In this document: in pieces, positions 22,746-35,880 of the stretch
How the letters are laid out: each line of letters opens with the position of its first letter
Numbering within the stretch: position 1 is the first letter of the stretch
Assembly: GCA_030141605.1 (NCBI GenBank)
Contig: JAQGDQ010000106.1
Coordinates: forward strand, 436,001-500,000
Source of the DNA: Tubiluchus corallicola
Taxonomy: Eukaryota; Priapulida; Priapulimorpha; Priapulimorphida; Tubiluchidae
Length of the DNA: 64,000 nucleotides
Direction: 5' to 3'
Made by a program: the position numbers and the translations under genes
The notes under the pieces: model-generated
The model's input: the letters and a program-made list of their open reading frames with translations, nothing else
Database searches by the model: none
What the model was told of the DNA's origin: nothing

Positions 22746-25700
22746 CTAATGTCTCTGGATTGACTCTTGCAACTCAGATGAATCACCATCTAAAACATCA
22801 ATAACTACAAGTGCCAAATCATTGTCTTCTTGATCCGCTACATCGCTAGCAGTATCATCAGAGCTGTCACTATCACTGTCACTATCAATCTCACTGGGAG
22901 GTAGGCTGTCGTCACTAATATCACTGTCAGTGGTGCTATTGTCACTGTCACTGGCATCTGTCAAACATTCGCGATCAATACGAATATTATCACGGATATC
23001 ATAATAAGCATGTTCAATATAAAAAGAGCTAATCAAGTCGGATGGGAGACTTTCCCACAGTTTTTCCAAAGAGTCCTTATCTGGAACCAAAGAGCAAAGT
23101 CTTCGAATGCAATGCTGCTTCAAGCCAGCTGATATTTTACCAAACATAAGCTGAACAAGGTTTTTCGGTGACACATCCTTATAAATAGGATTACGGTTCA
23201 CAAGAATTTTCAAGATGTCGATGTCAACATTGTCATTAAAGTGTCCTAAAAAGAAAATTCAGGAAATGCACAGACAAACCAGTGACTAGCCAGAGATAAT
23301 TCAGAAAAAAGAAAATCCTTAAAATATATTCAGGGCCATATTAAGATAAGAGGCCCTAAGTACTGAAAAGATTATTGTACTTCTACGTATGTGTAATTCA
23401 GAATAAAAACAATACTAATCTGTAAAATTAAATTCGAGCTTTTGAAATGAAAAAAACTTGTAACTTGCAGTAAGATTTATCCCCTGAGGCCCTAAGCATT
23501 TTCTAATTTTGCTTAATGATTAATCCAGGGCTGAATATGCTAATCACACAAAAGCCATTTTGCTAAGGCGCAGCTGCACTGAAAGTGTTATGCAAGTTTG
23601 AGCTGTTAGCTTAAAATAAAACTAGCAGTAAAAAGCATTTTCAACAGTATTGCTAAGTAGGCTGATTTTCAATACTAACCAACAAACTTTATTCAAAGGA
23701 ATAACAACTTTAATGAAAAGAACATCAGATAACTTAAGCTTTGGGGTATTTCCAGTGAAGTAGATAACTCAAAGTGTAACATTGCTCATTTAGGTACAAA
23801 ACCCAACTTACTACTTCCTAAACATTATAGTCAAACAAAATAACTAAACTGTAAAAATAAAACAACTTTGCAGCTCAGTTACCAACCTCAATAACAGTCA
23901 TCTTGACTAACATTTTTTGTTTTAAAAATAAGCTTGGCTGAATGTCAATCTGCCTGTTCAAGTCAAGTTTTTTGCATTAATCAGAAATTCGCTGTAAGTG
24001 AGAAATACATAAAATTTGTCTGTTCCGGGACAAAGCAAATGTAGAAAAAAGTGAGTACCGTTATCAACCAGAGATTGTATTCCTTCACGGGATCTAATTC
24101 CTTCCCAAAAAAAGTATGCCAGCAAAGGCGGAACTCGGCATACACTGTAATGTGAAAAACTATTGGATAACTGACAACAAACTTTATGAATAAATGTTGT
24201 ACTAAAGACATTAACAATATTCAACATTATTTTTCCAACAAGTTCTATTTCACCAAACACAAAAACACTAGCAGAAATACCCAGTGTATACCCAGTGCTA
24301 TTAGGTGTATTGAATTTGCTATTCATAAATGCTATGCTTTGTATTCAGCAGTTTTATGCCTACCAATCATTCTGCAATGGATGTGATATGCCTATATTCT
24401 GCACACTATAAAGCACCTAGCAATTTTCTTAGGCCTGCCAATCATGATTAGAGGATTGTGTTAACATTTTATAAATACATATGACTTCTACTGAATGAAT
24501 AAAATTTGTACATTTTGTAGCCAAAAAGCTACATAGCCTTTAAAATAAAATATATGTACTTTAAAATAAAAGTAACAGATGCTGCAGGTTGCCAGACAGG
24601 ACAAAAGCCCCTAGCAAAAACATAATGAGGCGCTTTAATCCCTTGAAAAAAAATCAAATTGAGGCACTTTGCAACAAATGAAATAGACAGTTTTGCACCA
24701 ATCCGAAAACACTGTGTTCACCGCATCTCAATAAAGACATGCAAACACATAATAAATACCTTACCTGCCTGAAAAGTCATGCTGAGGACTCACGAGTGTT
24801 ATGTAGATACATGACGATGTGTCTGCACCAAGGTCTAGTAAAAACTTCACACATTTTACAAATCCACCAGCAAGGAGGTCAAACATAGCTGTGCTGCGTG
24901 ATAATTCCTTAATCTGAAGAATACACACAAATATAATTTATGCTCCATTAGTAAAGAAAAGCATTACTTTCCGTAAGTACGCTCCTTAAGTAAAAAGACT
25001 GAATTTGAATTCTAATTATAAGAAGTTGAAGATACTCAAACTAATCAGTTATTGTTTTTGTTTTGTATTACAACAAATAAGGAAGGCTGAATGGATCATT
25101 AATATTTGTTGCCAGGACTGCCTGTGAGATTACACCAAAATGAGATTCTGTCTCAACATAGCGTGAACAGCTAATTCGGAATGATTTCAGTTCAGATTAA
25201 ATGCCGCAGTGTGAATCAGGACAAGTATAAGATGCTAACTTGGAATCTCTGGCATCACATGGTATTAACAAGATACCAGATATGGCAGGCATCTATAGTT
25301 AGTGATAAAGGTGTCTGAGAGAAATCATAAAAGTCTGAGAATGTTAAATAGCAGCAGAAACAATGGGTCACTAAAATATTTTGATCACTTGAGTACCCAA
25401 AAAGGACATGCAGCTTTAAATGATTAAAACCTACGTACACTAAAGGACGGCTGTTCAGTGATGGTACGAATACGTTCCAAAACTTCATTTTCATCATAGT
25501 GTTCTGGATAAAACATAATCCATCGGCACATGAAAGCCAATGGTGTGTAGCCATTACTGTTCTTAGTATTAACGTTTGCTCCAGCATCACATAAACACTT
25601 AATGACATCACAGTCTGAATAGCGCAGTGACAAAACTGTATGTAAAGGGGTGTTTTTGTCAGTTCTCAGGTCCACTACATTAACATTGCCTCCAACACCT

Positions 25701-28700
25701 GCAAAATAGCAACACAGTTATAATTAGCAAAAAATGGTTACCTAGAAAAATTTACTGAGAAAGAAAGTGGAAAAGAAACAAGTTGGTAGACAAGTAAGTT
25801 GCTACCAATGGTAACAATAAAAAATATTTATATAAAAAAAGTTGTAATACGTAAAATTAGTCAGGCAGAAAAATAGATAAGTGGTTTGTTACAACTGAAT
25901 AAAATTACTCTAATATAGAGAATAAACATGATACGCACTACACAGGCATCAAATAAAATGGTAGAAACCAACTAAGAAGCTAATTAATTTCTCACAAAGT
26001 AAAAGATTTGAGAAATGCATGCCTGCAAGAGAAACTGGTAGTCAAGCAAGTTTGAACAAAATTTTGCAATTAACCTGTTCACACATCACCAAATAGCCAA
26101 TGAAACATGCTGAAAAACTGCTAATTAAGTCATGTTTGAACTTGCAGTTCATGCTACTACATAAGTATGTTATAAATTAGCATACCTGGCAGATTAGAAA
26201 AAAATCAAAAATAAGTTAAAATTCTCATTATTATATAACTGTTGTCTAAGTTTTCTCAGTTAACTTAACTAGACAACTGAATAAATAAATGACATCCTAA
26301 GATTAAGACACCGGCCTAAGAAAATTCAAGATGTTGAACGATTAATTGTGTGTCATAAGTAAAAGAGTTTAGTTGACTTTCGTCCTCAGGCAGAGATATT
26401 CTAATAGCACAATATATGCATTTTAAATTCTAAAGTAAATCTCTTCGAATAATTGAATGTCAACCACTTCAAATATAGCATACAAATACACCCACCAAAT
26501 TAAAAAATAAATGAAGCATTTACAAAATCACGATTACACTTTCACTCTTAATTCAATGTAATCATCATAAATCCTGTCAATATGGTAACTTTGTTGCATG
26601 CTGTAAAAACCCACAAAACTTAATCACATTTCTTAACAACATGTTTACTAAAAAGTAATTTTTCTTTAAAAAATCCTTACAATATAGCTTTATTAAACGT
26701 ACCTATAACCATTTCTAGAAGCAAGAATAATTCATTGTATATGTCAGCTCTAGTCTTCAACTTAACATTCTGTAAGCCGATAACTGGATGCCAGCAAAGA
26801 CCTTGTTCATAATTTCTAAAACACGAAACTGCTAAACTTAACAACAACTATTACCAAAAGTAGTTGCAGGTGTCGTCATCGTCATCATTCATTCATGATC
26901 AAGCAGTGCTCATTTAGATAAAATTTAGTATGATGTATAGCCAAACAAATGGGCAGGGATGACAAAAAACATACGTTATCAAATCAGCCACCCCAGCTCT
27001 GTTTCATTTAAAAATTTATAAAATGTAGTGCTGATCACTTGATTAAACAGTATAATAAATATGTAGTATGTACGTACTTTTCATCTACATAACACTAAAC
27101 ATAGTAAATATCAACAACAAAGTCATTAGGGACAAAACTTGCATTTTAGACAAACAATTAAAAAAACGAACAAACAAATTTCACTAGCATTTTAAGTATG
27201 ACATTAATTTGTATACAACTTCGTGGATTTTACAAATATAATTAAAATTATGTAAACCAAAAATCCATGTAGAATAGAATAGGTAGTGTGGCTAACTATT
27301 ACAGCACAATGTTAGATTCTGCATCAGTTAGTGAAAACTCTATATTTACCTTACTTGGGGAAGCAAATAACATAAGTGTTGAACGACAGTCAAAGAACGG
27401 TAGTACATGTTTCCAATCTACATAAAAAATTACAACATATTATAAACATTTATCTTAAATTAGCCAGCAACAAAAGATATCATTAATTAGTTAGATTATG
27501 ATTGCCAGAGTTTTTAAACCATTGCGGTTTATTTTAACAATTATTACCCATTGCGGGTAATGAATTGTAGAAAGAAGACGTTCAAAAATTGTGGATTAGT
27601 CAGGACTTGAACCCGAGACCTTGTTTGCTACAAGGAGGAAATCTTCGGCTTGCTCTGTCATGTGGACTGGCAGCTACACAGTTTTTCAGCATCTCCTTTC
27701 TTTCTCCAAATCATTACACGAAATGGGTAATAATTGTTAAAATAAACTGCAATGGTTTAAAAACTCTGGCAGTCGCAGTCATAATCTAATTAATTAATAT
27801 TATAAGCATTACTGTTAACTTACTTGCAAATATTCAACACACATGTGAGAAAAGTGTTGTAATCAACCTCCCCACTGACATTTTAAGTAATTTTTGGTTT
27901 CTCGTTACTGACTGTAAATTTACATAAGGTGACACTGAGTAATATTATATAAAACTATCGTATTAACAAAAAGTACCAAACCAGGCCTCACAATGCCAAA
28001 TATATTGGGCCTAGTTTGCAAGCTATATCAAGTAGGTAAGCACATAAGAAAACAGTGAATCTAGAGACATGTAGACAGCTGTAGTTAACATTGCATGAGT
28101 TTCCTCATCTACCATTTATACATTAACAAGGTGCTTTTATTCACACACCTGTCATTAAGCAGGTATAATGCAAAGTGTTTGTACAAGTAGAAAGTGAACA
28201 CTTCTTTTTTATATAGTTTGGCAAGTCATGATCCAGTCTCTAGAGCAGATGGAACTGCCAGGAAGCAGTTTTTGCCAATCATCTATTTACTGACAAGGCT
28301 TAGTGTGGCTTAACTTTGTTTGCTAAGCAGCAAGATACATATTTCCTTTTCTGTACAGCAGCACACAGTGGATAAAAAACAGAAGCAACATTACAAATGA
28401 GGTTTACTTACCACAGGACAGATTCTGTTCACATCTGCACCTCGTTCTATTAGTAATCTTACTAAATATAGATTCAGTGTAAAACTTTTGGGTAATAGCC
28501 TTTGTATTTCATAATCCTCTGCTGTCCGTAACAATATGTTTAATGGTATCCTGTCATATGCACCTTAAACAGTTTAATCAGAAAACGCAGAATAAAAATA
28601 TGCACAATAAAATTTTCATGCCATTCAACTATTTTAGAACAAATAACTTTTAAAGCTTTCTATTTTCAACTAAGTAACTATAGCTAACTGTTTTTGAAAA

Positions 28701-29194
28701 GGAAGGTGCTAGTACATTTAGTTATAGAATTTTTCTTCTTGTAGTTGCAGCAAACAGCAGTGCAACATTATTGTCAACATTTTAAGACATAATGATGTAC
28801 AGAGCTTGCGCAGTTAAATAATTCAGTGAATGTGGTGCAGTTCAAATTCTAAGAATTGTTAAAAACTATAAAGGTTGCATAACTGAAATAATTTTGCAAA
28901 AATGGCACAGTTATAAGTTTTTGATTGCTGGTGATTAGCATTTAAAAATAAATAATATTGAAGTTTCATGGAGCAGACACAATTTTGGGAACATTAATCA
29001 AATGCAATAGCAGTAACAAGTATCAGGTTATGTTTTGATTAAAATAATACAGATAGAAATAAACCTTCATTAAAATATGCTGCGTCATTAGTGTTCAATA
29101 TAATATGCTCAGCATTTTCCCATTCTTGATTCTCTAGTGCGGTCGTTAATGGTGTTTCATTCATGCCAAATTCTACATGAAATACATCTGCCAT
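22746..29194 (-). CDS. ankyrin-repeat protein with SOCS-box-like region and acidic tail (8 exons)
   Basis: Minus-strand exons: 29065-29194 (ATG), 28412-28563, 27350-27417, 26703-26815, 25439-25698, 24794-24913, 24059-24170 and 22746-23245 (stop). Phases agree throughout and give 484 residues. Ankyrin repeats are visible as LVRLLIERGADVN, NTPLHTVL then CLCDAGANVNTKNSNGYTPL, VKCVKFLLDLGADTSS, and VDIDILKILVNRNP. After them PKNLVQLMFGKISAGLK, a Cys/Leu stretch and SLPSDLISSFY look loosely like a SOCS box, the elongin-binding part of ASB-type ubiquitin ligases. The last 70 residues are Asp/Ser-rich (SDSDSDSSDD). The ankyrin call is firm; the SOCS reading is tentative. The start may be preceded by a non-coding exon, because an acceptor AG ends three bases before the ATG. 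A donor near 29427 could end that exon. Confidence 0.8.
27491..27789. mobile_element. palindromic element with a tRNA-like core
   Basis: Arms of about 65 bp (27491-27562 and 27716-27789) are imperfect reverse complements containing TTTTTAAACCATTGCGGTTT and TAACAATTATTACCCATT. Between them, on the minus strand, CTCGGGTTCAAGTCCTGA forms a T-arm with a canonical GGTTCAAGTCC B-box. It is preceded by CCTTG-TAGCAAA-CAAGG, a 5-bp stem with a 7-base loop like an anticodon arm. The 5' half does not fold as a tRNA. It lies between ankyrin gene exons 2 and 3, just upstream of exon 3. Confidence 0.6.
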
Positions 29195-29197
29195 TTT

Positions 29198-30728
29198 CTA
29201 AATAATAAATAAAAACTTATGCAATCACAATAACAACATTTTAACAATTTTGCATTTTCTACGGTTCTATCTATAGTCAATAACATAAATATCAAAGTTC
29301 ATATTGAATAAGTTAAGCAGATGTGTGTCCAGCCTGTCATTAGTTTGTATAATTTGCTTCATTCAGAGCAAACATTTAATATAAATTTCTAGCACACTGC
29401 AAACAGTAAGGCATGGATACTACTCACTTGATTATTTCATCCAGGTCACTCAAGCTTTCAGAATTTAACCATACATATGGGGTATTCTTCTAGGGAAAAA
29501 ATGCAGGCATATATGGCCTTAATTGAATCTACATACTTATTTTTTTCCGTATTATTTAATACATAAAAAGTGATATAAGACTACTGTTTTACCAAAGGTG
29601 CAGCCAAGTTTATTTAAGCTCACTTTCAGTCTTTCACTATATTACTAGACAAGAAAATTGATAAGTCGAAAATGTTTGTAGAAACGCTCAACATTGTGCA
29701 GAATAATTCTTTTTATTTTATGACAGGAGTGGTTGACTTGGTGACACTTGGTCTTCTCACCATCCCAACTCCCTTTGTACATCATATTATTATTAATTTT
29801 GTTCTCATTTGTTTTTGTAGCAAAAGGAGACTAATAATAATGTATCCTATTCAACAGTACTTCTTTTCTACCTATTGAAAAATCATGTTGATTATGTGAA
29901 TTTATAATCATAATATAATAAACTTGCTTCTAATAAAACACTATTATGCTGTACATTTTTCTGTTTAAAAAATTTTCTCTTTGACTGAAACCATGATCAC
30001 CGACACAAACATGATGTGTAATGTACGGATTCAAACTGATACTTGTCCATTTAATATTAGATGCAACAACCCTACATTTTCGTTGATATTTCATTAAACT
30101 GTCATCTTATACTTTTATTCCACACTATACTATTGTTTTTTGAGGGAGACGATTCCACCCTATATTATTTATCCGCCTATACTGTTACTTGGAATTCAAC
30201 AACGAGGTTGCAGAGAACAGTATTAGCCTGCCGCTAACAAACTACACTATTTGTATAAAGTTTTTGTCTTTTTTGATCTTTACGTGAATTTAATGCACTC
30301 TAACGAAAGTGTTACACAGATGAAGTTCAACTGATTTCACCTGGAACTTTCACTAAAAGCTATGGTCTATTATCGTCCAAGTAATGCAATAGCTTGACAT
30401 AACATAAGCCAATTTAAAACTTCAATAAGAATGGGGCGCTTAATGTCGTTACTAAAACATTAATGATACCGTATAGATTTAATGGTTCAAGTTCACTGAT
30501 GTTTGGAAAACGGATAAATTACCAAAGTTTCTTGGTTGCCACACTAGTTCCAGAGTCAAAAATTCGTTATAAGTGTTGATGTCTGTTGCTTCAGCAGCAA
30601 GAAGACCATTAAAAGAGGTAAATTCATTCTCGACAACTGAATTTCATAAAAATTACTTTCCTAAAACCCACGTGCACTGTTTGTTTTTAATGACGACATG
30701 TCTAAAAATAGGAACTGACATACGGGTA
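29198..30728. other. upstream region of the ankyrin-repeat gene
   Basis: No confident coding sequence. A minus-strand stretch at about 29428-29480 ends at a good donor (CAA|GTGAGT) and could be a 5' UTR exon of the ankyrin gene. Its open frame does not match the phase of the first coding exon. A plus-strand frame MSVASAARRPLKE followed by a donor GTAAAT lies near 30579. Confidence 0.4.
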
Positions 30729-30790
30729 TTTCGCATTGACGCATGCGCATTATTAATGATGACTTCCATCTTGTCAAAAATGGGCAATGT
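30729..30790. promoter_or_regulatory. candidate promoter with NRF1-like and YY1-like sites
   Basis: GCATGCGC at 30741-30748 sits in an ACGCATGCGCAT context close to the NRF1 palindrome. ACAAGATGGAAG on the minus strand about 20 bases on resembles a YY1 site. Such pairs mark housekeeping promoters in animals. It lies upstream of the minus-strand ankyrin gene and about 7 kb upstream of the plus-strand PPM1 start codon. TATA is absent. Assignment to either gene is inference. Confidence 0.35.
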
Positions 30791-33700
30791 TTGCTGAGTT
30801 TATAAGGCCTACAATTTAAAAGCTGAAACACGAAATCAGCTTGCCAATGAAATGTGCGTTTGTAAATTTATTTATTCACAAAATAAGTGTTGCATGTATT
30901 GCAAGTTTTGGTTGACGAAGATGCGTTTGCATTATAAACATTGTTTGATTATTTGCGAGCGAAATCATGATTTAGTCCTAGGTTACTTGAGCTGTGCGCG
31001 TGTTAATGGCTTTACTGAATTTCTATGAAGTATTTAGGTACATACTCTTTTGCACGAGGCTATTGAGAAAATAACAGCCTTACGCAAAATTGTGTTGTAC
31101 TCAAATTGTAATGTACTATATTAACATTACCGTCGCATGATAGAGGTTAAGCTGATAAATAGCTAATAAACCTCTAATCTTTGAGTTCTATATTGATGTC
31201 TCAAAAAAAAAACAGCGGCACTCCATGATCCTGGACTGTGTCGCAAAACATTTTGCTGCCATCGAAACAGTCTAGGATCGATAAACTTTTTTGGGTTGTG
31301 CTGCCAAGATAGATTTAATCGGGACTAAAACGGGGAAGGGTTAGCGGCATTGATTATATTTTCCGGTAATTTATTCTATTCGTCATCCACCCGCATCGAA
31401 AGAATCTCTAGGAGTCTACAGCGTCTCATTGGCCTTCCTGTTAAAGCTGAGGCCTAGAATTCTAACAACGTATTAGGTGTCCAATCAAATTGCAATGAAA
31501 GTTATGTAGTCACTGAATTAAACTTGGTTAAATGGCAGTTCAGAGTGAGCTTGTTGATTAATTACAAAGTATCCGTACTAATTGCGTGAATATTATTGAT
31601 TAGGTGTTTTAACATGCCAAAAGCGCCCCAATGTTCACAGGCTGTAAACCAACTAAACTGCAGTGTCCCTTAATTTCCCCCCATAAAATGGATGTTTTAC
31701 TTTAATAACTTTTACTTTGCTACCCTTTCGCTAATCAACACTATATATACTACACTCATATCTCGGTTTGCTGGGCAAAAACGGGGAGGTGTCTGAATTT
31801 GCCCATTGTCCATATTTTCTAATAATAAGCTAATACAGTAGGCGCCGTGTATGAGACTGACGGTAATGTAGAATCAGTTGCCTAATTGTCTCAAAAACGT
31901 CTATTACGGGCTGCTCCTATGCAAAAGTATATAAAAATTGTCGGCAGTGGATTCAAATAGCTCTGCGTAATTGACTATATTTTTTATGCACATGCTTAAA
32001 TAATATACTTTTGCATGGCTACACATGAGTCGTTAAATGCTGCTTGGTTACACTGTTGTAATGATGTAAACAAAGTGACGGCTCGCCAATTAGCAATTAG
32101 CTCGCGAAACAACAGACTGTGTCCGTAGTATGCGAGACTTTTTAAAGGTCGAGATTTTGTCCAATTCTTCTGATATCTGTAGAAGTGAGGCCTGGCAAAC
32201 CTACATATGAGTGTATAGTGTTAATTTTGTAAATTATTCATCATCATGCCTTTTTTATTTTTATTAAGTAATGACATTGCTTTTTGTATTGAGTATACTG
32301 TAATGAGGCTATAAATAAATTACTTACTTACTAAATTAAGTTCAGCTGATTTTATTTCAGTAGTGTAGCTGGAACTGTTTATTTTATATTCAAATTTTGG
32401 TTTGCTTATTACAAAATTCTGGTTTATCGAGAATCAGTGAAATGCAATAACAGGCATAGGGCTGTCACATTTATTAAATTTGTTAAACATTGATGTGATG
32501 CTTATTAGAAATGCACTGATTTAGTTGTTTTTGTGTATATCGGGCATTCTCCTATTAATCAGCTATTGGCCTATTATGTGTCTATAATAATAATATACGT
32601 AATGTCAGAAATGCTTCACAAAGAAGCCTGTTAAAAATATAATAATTAAACAAATGAAAATGTGTGAACCTTTTTACAGCTTGCGTTACGTTACGACAGT
32701 AAATCCATAAAATACTCATTGGCAAGTCACAGGTGACGGCGGCAGGAGAAATTTTTCTTTTTCACAAACAGCACCTCAAGGTGTCCCACAAGTGGGTAAT
32801 ACATCTTTGTCCGTCTAATGACCCGGGTAATATTTTGTTATCGCACACTGGGAATTTTATTTTTTTGTACGTTCATATACTTACCTGACACAGTCACAGT
32901 TAAAAAATATTTTTTTTAATTTAAAATGCAATAATTATTATAAGATCAGGCGAGGACGCAGCCATGCTTTTCTATAGCTGACTCTTGGCTAGAGTTGAGG
33001 GTTGCCGTTTTATATGATGCTGTTTATTGTTTTGGAGGCTAAATCGTATTTTTTGCCAAATTAGCATATTAACGACTGAGTAGCGTTGCCATTTATATCG
33101 TGATTATCAGAACATACATTCATATCCTTACAATAAAGGAATTATACGATAATCGATAATTATGTATACAATCATTTAGTAATGTGAAACAAAAAACTAA
33201 AAAAACGAAGCATGAAAGAAATGTGCATTGTTTTTAAAAAAATGAAACCATTACTGCTGATCAGTGTGAAATAAACAAACTTATTTCAACTGATTTTAAA
33301 TACGTAATGATCAGCTTTAAACATTCACAAAGCTTTAAAAAAAATTTGAAAAAATTTTCTTCTGTTCCTTTTCACATTTTTAGAGCTCATGAGATAAGAG
33401 CCATCATAAAACAAAAACATTTTTTGTGACCGGTGTCTGCTATCTGTTAATGTGTTTCACCTTTATTTTTTTTAAGTTATAAGTAATTATTAAGCATGGT
33501 AAATAATTATTAAACATTAAACATACAAAGTAAAGTAAACAAAAAAGAGAACAACATAAAACAGTTATATTATTGGCATCTACTCAAAATCAAGTTTTAA
33601 TAATGAATTTTAATTTATTTACATTTTACGGAAACTTGAACACAAAAACAGAATGGTCTACCAATTTTTCAAGTAATCGGTGAATTAATCTCTTGTTGGC

Positions 33701-34796
33701 TTGCTAGTCTGTTACCGGCTAGTCGATATTGGTGCATCTCTAATGTTCACTAAACGAAATTATTTGGTTTACACGGTGTAGCAATATGCATATATATAAG
33801 TGAGTATGTGTGTGGATGATGAATATGAATTGTCACCTTATGCAACATTACCCTTTGTCATGCAATATCACCTTTTATCTGTATAATCTAGCTTTGGAAT
33901 TCACTTTCTAGATGGCAGATGTATTAATTAACTAAATTATTTGTTTTGTTTTTTGGTATTACATTCAAGTCTGAAAAATCGACTTCAAATAGTTAATGTT
34001 GCATGTGACATGTGACAGTGTTTTAAATATTGTAGTACAAGCTTTGTGTAGCGAACACAGAGCTTGTACTACAATTTGCAGTCATAACCTTATGTTATAG
34101 ACTAATATCTAGCTATTAAAACTGCTAAGGGTTAGGAAGGAATTTTGATGTAAAATTTTGCCAAGTTTATGTGCCTTGCAATGTTAAGAAAGTCAGATAG
34201 GTAGTCCGCTGCTTTGGCATGCTCGCCGTAGTGTGGTTGTATTTAACATGTATTACTTGAAACTTATGAAACATTTAGACAAATTTTCTCACCTCTTGGT
34301 GTATTTTGTGACAACTAACGGTTAGATTAGGAAAGTGATCGATGGTCAGCTGGTCATTAATCATCCAGTGACACCCTTGGAAGAGCGAAACAGCAGTCTG
34401 TTTACCAACAATCTGGAATGTTCAAAGCTACTAGTTTGTCTACTAGTTTAACCCTTCTTTCTCAGGATGATTCTCTTGTTAAAGAAAACAAAGTTTATCA
34501 GCTATTTTTAGGTCATGTCAGAAGCAAGGAGAAGTGAACTGCTTATTGTTTACAGAAATAATAAATGTTTATCTAGAGTGACTAAACTAAACATTACAGT
34601 TTACATACACATAAATGTGGCAGCCCTAAATAAGCGTGAGTAATAAAGTGTTGCACCAACTTAAAATAACAGGCTTTGGAGTTTGGCACTGATATGTTTG
34701 AGATAATATGCAAACTACCATGTGTGTGTAATCTTTTAAAAGTTAATTTAGTGGTTTCGCTCTTTCAAATTGTGATGCACTTGCAGTTTTGGTACA
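30791..34796. other. intergenic or long 5' intron, no coding sequence recognised
   Basis: AT-rich. TACAGTAGGCGCC near 31836 matches the end of the element at 12502 and is probably a solo or decayed pogo-like terminus. AATAAATTACTTACTTACTA near 32312 looks like a LINE tail. A perfect-looking hairpin is listed separately. Nothing else is supportable. Confidence 0.45.
34031..34073. repeat. 18-bp stem hairpin
   Basis: TGTAGTACAAGCTTTGTG is followed by a 7-base loop (TAGCGAA) and CACAGAGCTTGTACTACA; 17 of 18 positions pair, and two more pairs extend the base. Its function is unknown. Confidence 0.85.
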
Positions 34797-35880
34797 TAAC
34801 TTTTGGTCATAGGACATTTGGGTGCAGGACTTTTGGGCACGAGACATTTGGGCGCCAGTAAAATTTAATGTTCTTCCTATTTTTTATTTTTGTTCAACTT
34901 ATTAAATTTTTTGTGATTCCCCATCTTCCTGCCTCTCGCTATATATTATCTCTCAACTCAGTGTACCACTTGTGTATGAATAAAGATATTATGCATAACT
35001 ATATTATGCAAGATATTACGATTTAAGATTAGTTTGCTAAATTTGACATAATTGTATAGTAACATCTAATAACTATTAAAACCAGTCAATTGACTTTACA
35101 CTTTCTGGTTTTCCACTTTTATTGTTTATACAGTGAATCAAGCAGGAGAAGACACGGCAGGTTTAGATTAGCAATTTATCAATATTATGACAACAATTTA
35201 GTTCAATAATATCTGATGCATCACAAAAACAGTAAGTAACAGAAAACTGTGTGACAAAAGATCTAACCACAGCAAAATTTAGCTTTTCTGTAGCAGTTCA
35301 ACTAATAGTATATTACAGTGTATCACAATTAACACTGCATTCTTTGAGGGCTATCTTGATGTGCTTTAGATGAAACAGACGTGTAATGTATTGCTTATAC
35401 TAACCACCCACTTGAAATCAACCAGATCAATTAATGCGCCAAATACTTAGTGCATGGTTGTCGACTTCAAGATTTTAACAAGTATAATTGTAAGTTTTTT
35501 CCATATTTCCTGCGAAATGTGTGATACATGTAATTTATGCATTCAGAAGCTCAGCATTACTTTTACACGTGCTATGTGGATTATAGCTGCTTCCAGTTTT
35601 TATTACACAATCATATTCAGAATAATAATCATTTGTTTTCTTACGAAAACCTTAATTGTTAACATGGAAATGCAGTGAACGAGGATTACCACAACTTTAT
35701 CTTACTATAGGCAGCATGATCTACAGCGGTGTACAGAAATAATGTCACGGTGTTCTTGCGTGATTGAGTCATATAGCAGAGGATTGTGCGTCGGCACTAG
35801 CGCCTAAATGTCTCACGCCCAGCGAGCCAGTGCCCAAATGGCCATGCCCAATTTCTCGCGCCCGAATGTTCCCGCAGTTT
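34797..35880. mobile_element. fold-back element with repeat-built inverted ends (copy 2)
   Basis: The left arm (34797-34860) reads GGTCATAGGACATTTGGG, TGCAGGACTTTTGGGCACG, AGACATTTGGGCGCC in series. The right arm (about 35790-35880) has the complement series (GCGCCTAAATGTCTCACGCC, CAGTGCCCAAATGGCCATGC, GCGCCCGAATGTTCCCGC). Just inside the left arm AAAATTTAATGTTCTTCC resembles the same place in the 13724-14440 element, so the two belong to one family. No transposase frame is present. Confidence 0.7.
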
